Shown here in pieces: positions 58,231 to 64,000 of a stretch of DNA of 64,000 nucleotides. Source of the DNA: Nigrospora sphaerica. Lineage: Eukaryota; Ascomycota; Sordariomycetes; Amphisphaeriales; Apiosporaceae. Location: assembly GCA_018287875.1 (NCBI GenBank), contig JAGVVL010000002.1:3906001-3970000 (forward strand), in the 5' to 3' direction. The first letter of the stretch is position 1. Each line of letters starts with the position of its first letter. The notes beneath the pieces were generated by a model. That model saw only the letters and a program-made list of their open reading frames with translations. It made no database searches and had not been told where the DNA came from. The translations under genes were made by a program, and so were the position numbers.

Positions 58231-61017
58231 CGTGGCCGCATTCACGTCGTGGCGTCGTCAGGGGCCATTCGGAGTCGTCGTCTCGGGAGCGTCGTCGTCT
58301 CGGCAGCGGCGTTGGTAAGCGAGGAGCGCCTGGGTTAACTGAAATGGATTACGTGTTGACAGGTCCCTGCCTGGAAGCCCGATCCGGCTCCTTTTTTGGG
58401 GCGTATGGGGTGTAGAGTAGAAGCTCCCTGGCTTCTAGTGCTAGTCTGTTCGAATTAGCGTTGGTTATGCGCCGCTGCTGGAGAAGCGGTTCGAGGATGT
58501 ACCAACTTGTCCTCAAAACCACACACATGCAACGAGGTATGCAAACAACGGCGGCGGTCAAACTCTTGACAGGATCGCCTATTAGCTCCCGAGAGCGCGG
58601 CTGTTGGATTTCAAAGCAGCAGGTAGTAGTAAATACCTAAGTGTTTAGGTATGTAGGCAAGGAGATCTGACACGTTTACATGTGCAGCAACGTCAGGGCC
58701 CTCTACTTGGCGGATGGGTAGGGTGTACAGTGAGGTATCAAGTTTGACAATGGATGTAGGACGGGCAGGTTCAGGGCCATCGTGGCCGGTTTGCTTTTTG
58801 TAGTCTTGGACGTGGCCTTTCGCACGCATGGCTGGTTCAGGACTGCCCTAGGCTATACATTCCCCCCCCCCTCTGCTGGGCCTATACGGAGCAAGCAAGT
58901 GAGTACCTGACCGTCTCCCGGGATACACGGCTTTGTGTTTAGAACGGGCAGCCAGCTATTTCAGTCCTTCTTCAGCGGTCCTCGTATCGGTCGGTGCTCC
59001 TGGGGAATGGACCATGAAGTGCCCCCTGGCGGCGCTAGCGCGGTGTCCAGGGTCAAAGCTGCCGCTGAATAAGTGCAGAGGGCCGATCTCAATTGCAAGG
59101 ATCCATCACTGGGCGGTTTCGCAGCGGGTATGCGTGCTAAAACCAGCCCGTTCTATAGTAAGGGACTGACGGTGCATATGATGGGGGCGCTGTGGCTGGA
59201 GAGAGCCCCCGCTGTGGTGGATGTGAGGCAGAGGGCCATCCACAGACACCACAGACATTTGCCTGTGGCTGAGAGGATGACTCGACCGTGGGATGTTGAG
59301 CAGATGCATAGGTACTTGTCGGAAGTACCCGGGTGTTGGTGTAACAGACAAGCGGTGGAGTGGGTTTCCGTCTCGCTCAGGGCGCGCCAGCAAATACATG
59401 AGAACCCGACAGCACGGCAACCCAACACCAACGTCTCCAGCTCATCTCTCGCACCCTCTCTCAGAGTTGTCTTGCTGGTCTCCCCGTGGGTTCGGGGCCC
59501 GATCTCCTCCAGGACATGGATGGTTCCATGCTCTTTCAACCGGGTGTTGGCGAGGACAAGTACGCGAGAAAGTCGGGTGTGGTTTGGGGCTTTCCCATCG
59601 GAGCTCTGGGAAAAGAGAGGCAGGTAGGAGGTACCTCTTGCTTATCTTAGCTCAGCACTGGAGGTAATAAGGACCTACGGCGGGCTACCTCCCTTGGGAG
59701 GTACTTCTGTCGGAGGTTAGCTGGTCTGGACCACAGACCACCACTTCCCGCTACGGACGACTCGCCCGGTCAATCCCAACAGCTTGGTTCACAGTTGGCA
59801 AGCCGGTACCAAGGTAATAAGGTTCCCGAGAGCTGAGCTCCCCAGCTCCGGTATCCTTCGCAGCGAGGGCGCAGCATGGAGGAGTAGGAGGAGTACGAAT
59901 GCGGCAGTAGATAGGGTGCTTTAACTTTAGACTTTCCGCTCCCTCCCTCGACAGTGAAATGCATTGACAGCTGCGCATCCCGTTGGTGATGTGGCTCTTC
60001 CCGATGTCCTCTGGTGGATGAACAGGACAGCACGCATCCCATGAAAGGAAACAGGAAGAGATGCATGTAGCAGTATTAGCAAACCTGGCGGCCAGAAGCC
60101 CGCCACAACCGGTGATCCCCCACCCAGTCAGATCTGCATGTCCGCCCACCGCCATCAGACAGCTCCGAAGCGCGCTCCCATTCTCGTCCATGAGATGGAG
60201 GTACATGGCCAGTAAGTGCAGGCGCCGTAGCTACAACTGCCTGGATGTACCGTGCTAGCATCCAGTACAACGATATGCCCAAACAGCGGCCCTGCGGCCA
60301 ATCACATCGTATACATCAACTGGATCGTCTGCTGGGGATGTGCGAGCAAGGCCACTCAACCCGCCGAGAAGGGTATAGTGCCGAGTACGACCCTGCTAGT
60401 GAAGCTTCCACCGGAGCGCTTCCCAACGCTTCTTCTGGCCCAAGACCTCAAAGGAAAAAAAGTCGCAGCTTTGCTACGTGCCCCGAGAAAAAAAATATTA
60501 TCGCCTGCAGCCGCGAGCGCAATTGGCTTTTTGGGGGGGGTCCCGTCTGGTCTCCGAATCCCTGGACGACGAAAATATCCCGCGCTGCAGGTGCCCATTG
60601 AGTCCAAGTCCAAGTCCCAGTCCCGGTCCGGCTCCAACATTGATCCTGCTGTTTATCCATTGATTGTCCTGCGTCGTGCTGTTGTGCTTGCTGTGTGCCT
60701 GTCCGTCTCCCCCATCTCTCTATCCCACCATCGCCTGGTAGGCATCGTCAATTTTCTCCCTCCCATCTGTAGGTCTCCCCCCAGCCTGTCCGTCTCCTCC
60801 GTCCACCACTGCACAATCGGCCCGAACCACGTCTCCGTAGGACACCTCTCTTTCCTTCTTCCCTCCTCCGCCAATTTTCGCATCTCGTTCCGCATCATCG
60901 TTGGCTGCGCGACCGGGTTTCATACGACGATACGGCCTGGGGCTTCTCTCTGGACCGTCTGACTGACTCGTTCCCTCTGACCAAAGGTCTTTCACTCCCC
61001 CCTTCACTCCATTCACA
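58231..61017. other. Divergent intergenic region, 2.8 kb
   Basis: Promoters of SEC7 (minus) and the E2 gene (plus). About 60660-60930 is pyrimidine-rich on the plus strand (CTCC and TCTC runs), typical of the leader of a strongly expressed fungal gene. No gene is supported. Confidence 0.5.
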
Positions 61018-62465
61018 ATGTTCAGCGCCGTGCTGCGCAGGCGAGTCCTGCAGAGCTCGACCTCGGCCCTCAGATCCAACCTGTCGCCCCAAATAGCACG
61101 ATGGTACGCCTCGTTCCCGCCGCACACCGTCGTCAAGATGCCCGCCCTGTCTCCCACCATGACGGCCGGAAACATTGGCGCTTGGCAGAAGAAGGCCGGC
61201 GACCCCATCGCCCCCGGTGATGTCCTGGTTGAGATCGAGACGGACAAGGCACAGATGGACTTTGAGTTCCAGGAGGAGGGTGTTATCGCCAAGGTCCTCA
61301 AGGAGGCCGGTGAGAAGGATGTTCCTGTTGGCAGCGTAAGTCCCCGCATACCCCCACGCCCTCCGTAAGGGCTCCGTGCTCACACGATGAACCGCAGCCC
61401 ATCGCCGTCCTGGTCGAGGAGGGCACCGATGTGTCCGCCTTCTCGAACTTCAGCGTCGCGGATGCCGGTGGCGATGCCGCCAGTGCTGCCCCCAAGAAGG
61501 AGGAGAAGTCCGAATCGAGCTCCCAGTCTTCATCCGCCCCCACTCCGGCTCCCGAGCCCGCGGTCGAGGAGTCTGCCTCCCAGGGCAGGCTGCAGACCGC
61601 CCTCGACCGTGAGCCCAACATGACCCCGGCCGCCAAGCGCCTGGCTCTCGAGAAGAGCATCCCCGTTGCCAGCCTCAAGGGCACCGGCCCCGGCGGCAAG
61701 ATCACTGAGGAGGACGTCAAGAAGGCCACCGTGGGCGGTGCTTCCGGCGCCGCCACCGCTGCCGCCTCTTACGAGGACCAGCCTCTCACCAACATGCGCA
61801 AGACCATCGCCAAGCGCCTGCAGGAGTCCACCCAGAACAACCCTCACTTCTTCGTCAGCAGCAAGCTCTCGGTCAGCAAGCTCCTGAAGCTGCGCCAGGC
61901 CCTCAACAGCACCGCTGATGGCGCCTACAAGCTGTCGGTCAACGACTTCCTGATCAAGGCCATGGCCGTCGCTTGCAAGAAGGTCCCCGCTGTCAATTCG
62001 TCGTGGCAGGGCGACTCGATCCGCCAGTTCAACAGCGTTGACGTCTCGGTTGCCGTTGCCACCCCCAACGGTCTCATTACCCCCATCGTTACCGGCGTGG
62101 AGGGCCGTGGCCTCGAGTCCATCTCGGCCAAGGTCAAGGAGCTCGCCAAGAAGGCCCGCGACAACAAGCTGAAGCCCGAGGAGTACCAGGGCGGCACCAT
62201 CTCCATCTCCAACATGGGCATGAACGACTCGGTTGACAACTTCACCGCTGTCATCAACCCCCCTCAGGCCGCCATCCTCGCTGTTGGCACGAACCGCAAG
62301 GTCGCCGTCCCCGTCGAAACTGCCGAGGGCACCACCATCGAGTGGGATGACCAGATCACGGTCACTGCCAGCTTCGACCACAAGGTCGTTGACGGCGCTG
62401 TCGGTGCCGAGTGGGTGAAGGCGCTCAAGAAGGCTGTCGAGAACCCCCTGGAGCTGCTGCTTTAA
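61018..62465 (+). CDS. LAT1: Pyruvate dehydrogenase complex E2, dihydrolipoamide acetyltransferase
   Basis: Core of the mitochondrial pyruvate dehydrogenase complex; passes acetyl groups from lipoamide to CoA. Two exons (61018-61335, 61398-62465) give 461 aa. An Arg/Ser-rich mitochondrial presequence (about 1-38) ends before [17 protein letters not shown]. The single lipoyl domain carries the lipoylated Lys in [12 protein letters not shown] Ser/Pro/Ala-rich linker is followed by the peripheral subunit-binding domain ([17 protein letters not shown], near 200-235). The catalytic domain starts at about 245 ([17 protein letters not shown]) and ends with the active-site motif [15 protein letters not shown], His and Asp intact. 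One intron falls inside the lipoyl domain ([14 protein letters not shown]). Confidence 0.97.
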
Positions 62466-64000
62466 ATGCAATTGTACAATAAGGCCATTTCCCATGTCCG
62501 GGCGTTGAGGCGTACCGACCTCTGTTAATACTCATAGAAGTGTATGAAGGGCTCGAAGGAAACATGCTGCTGTCTTGCCTGCCCGTTTGCCGCAACCGCG
62601 TACCCGAGCACTGTGGTGATGTTCCGGCATCTTGAAGCCATCGACCAGCTGCGAAAGGCTTGTCCGTGGGGGCCAGTTTGTTTGGGCCTAGATGCCGGGA
62701 TGCTAGCAGACGAAAAAGTTGGACATGCTAGCAGTCACGCTCATGCACTCCTGAATCTTGTCGACGTCACGCTCCCGTCGGTGGGTATTTCGTCAGACCC
62801 TTCGACAGCCGACATTGTTATCAACCTGTATCGAACAAAATTAAGGAAAGTCACGTACAACACACCTGCAGGGTATCAGTCGTGTCGTCGCGAATAGCAA
62901 GGGGGCTTGACCGTATCTTTAACGACTTGTTACTAGTGATGGGATTCAAACATGGTGGACCAGTGTGCTCTGCATTCTCACTCATTCTCGTGAATGCCCC
63001 TACTTGTACCTCCCTTAGCCGTGACACTAAGCAACGCACACACAACGTAGATACCACCACATCAGAGCGTCATTGATATTGAACTTTGTTGGAAAGTGCA
63101 GATTACCGGTCGTCAATACTTTGAACGGGACGGCACGCCGGTGACCAGAACAGTTTACTCCCAGTGGTCGTTGAGGCAGCTCTCTGGAAGCTATCTTGAC
63201 CGAACCACACTCCAGCTTGCTTGAGCCAGTCGAGGGGAGACGTTCAATTCAGAGGATAACCCTAAAGGATCCCTCGGCCTGTATTGCAAGCAACCAAGTG
63301 AACATGGACACCCTCGACTGACTCCCACCAAGAGCTTGATGCGTGTCTTTCTTTGCGCAAAGCAGTTCGAGCTCTTCGCCTCCTGGCAGAAGAGACGGCC
63401 GTGTGGGTCGGGTTTTAGTATTTCGGTGTTAAGCAGGTTTCTCGATGTGTTGCTTCCTGCACGTCTAGCACGCGTTGGACCAACAAGCCGTAACAATGAA
63501 CCTGACCGATCGCACTAAGCAGAGGTTGGATACCGATCAAGTCTCTGCCCATCCAAGCCGCCATATCGGTAGGTGTAGGCCGAAGCCTACCTTATATCAT
63601 AGCTGCCCCTAGGTTACTCGTACTCAATTGGTGGGCTTCGGCCGTTACATGCCTGGCTCAGTGGGCGTGAAATTGTCTCGCATCCAAGGGAGGTAAAAAA
63701 AAAGTCACAGTCTAATGGCGGCGGGAAGCCATTGAGTTCGGGTAATGCCCCTTGTACCCTGCGGCTTGGGTATGGATGAGAGACTGGGGGAAACGAAGTT
63801 GCTCCCTTGCCGATCTCGACCCCCAGGATGGATGGGTAAACGAATTCGCAGACGCGAAGTTGCACGCGCCCTTTTCGTGGATTTATAGCAGTCCTAAACG
63901 TCCATCTTCGAGGAGCTGAAAATCCTTGGACGCCCCAGTTTCAGAATAGATGCGCCCATGTATTTATGGGACTGTCCCAGACAGAGACTGAAAATAGCCG
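62466..64000. other. Intergenic at the window's right edge
   Basis: No supported gene. A 117-codon ATG frame at 62544-62897 lies in the region just after LAT1 and shows no recognisable sequence. Confidence 0.45.

Noticed and set aside
60252..60962. 236-codon open frame before LAT1
   Set aside because: Pyrimidine-rich leader sequence translates to low-quality protein; it lies where the promoter and 5' UTR of LAT1 are expected.
62370..62415. Lys in place of Arg in the E2 active-site motif DHKVVDG
   Set aside because: The catalytic His and Asp are intact and Lys here is, as I recall, common in fungal E2 proteins, so it is not unusual.
62544..62897. 117-codon ATG frame after LAT1
   Set aside because: No recognisable motif, begins about 80 bp after the LAT1 stop, probably in its 3' UTR.
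1..64000. Dispersed 5S rRNA genes, other tRNAs, CRISPR arrays, long terminal repeats
   Set aside because: Scanning by eye for the T-arm GGTTCRA pattern, 5S-like ends and long direct or inverted repeats gave only the tRNA-Gln gene and the simple repeats listed.

Overview
The window looks like nuclear DNA of a filamentous ascomycete, most likely a Sordariomycete. Coding DNA is GC-rich. Introns are short (about 50-120 bp) with GT-AG borders, two of them GC-AG. Genes are 0.3-3 kb apart on both strands with no operons. There are clear orthologues of Pezizomycotina proteins: an Asi-type RING protein, a HEI10-type crossover factor and a fungal CaiB/BaiF enzyme. Exon borders were placed by hand from splice consensus, reading frame and family sequence. 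No transcript data were available.

Layout. 1-13 kb: a PARP with PARP2/3-like architecture (+), a membrane-anchored SGNH hydrolase (+), a YFH7-like P-loop kinase (+), with long gene-poor stretches between them. 13-19 kb: a small zinc-ribbon protein (+), a fungal membrane protein of CorA-like type (+) and a full-length arginyl-tRNA synthetase-like protein whose catalytic signatures are eroded (+). 19.5 kb: tRNA-Gln(UUG) (-) with a predicted 7-nt intron. 20-37 kb is the densest housekeeping block: SDR oxidoreductase (+), exosome subunit MTR3 (+), Asi-type RING ligase (+), SEN34 (-), ELP4 (-), RPB8 (+), a Nudix hydrolase (-) and Hikeshi/OPI10 (+). 37-43 kb: a nine-exon CaiB/BaiF family III CoA-transferase with a 21-nt microexon (-) and a Golgi apyrase whose start lies in a 10-nt first exon (-). 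43-48 kb: a repeat-rich, gene-poor stretch with poly-G, alternating purine/pyrimidine tracts and a 10-bp minisatellite, followed by a decayed coding gene (-). 48.6-64 kb: HEI10 (-), a small secreted protein (+), the Arf-GEF SEC7 (-) and the mitochondrial pyruvate dehydrogenase E2 (+).

Functionally this is a housekeeping region, not a biosynthetic cluster. One loose theme is RNA and tRNA metabolism: an ArgRS-like protein, tRNA-Gln(UUG), SEN34 (cuts tRNA introns), ELP4 (Elongator, modifies U34 of UUG-type anticodons), MTR3 and RPB8 lie within about 16 kb. I found no convincing transposon, CRISPR array or secondary-metabolite core gene. The best leads for something undescribed are the ArgRS-like protein with lost signature residues, the tRNA with a very short intron, the decayed gene at 46.7-47.7 kb, the small zinc-ribbon protein and the CorA-like protein.
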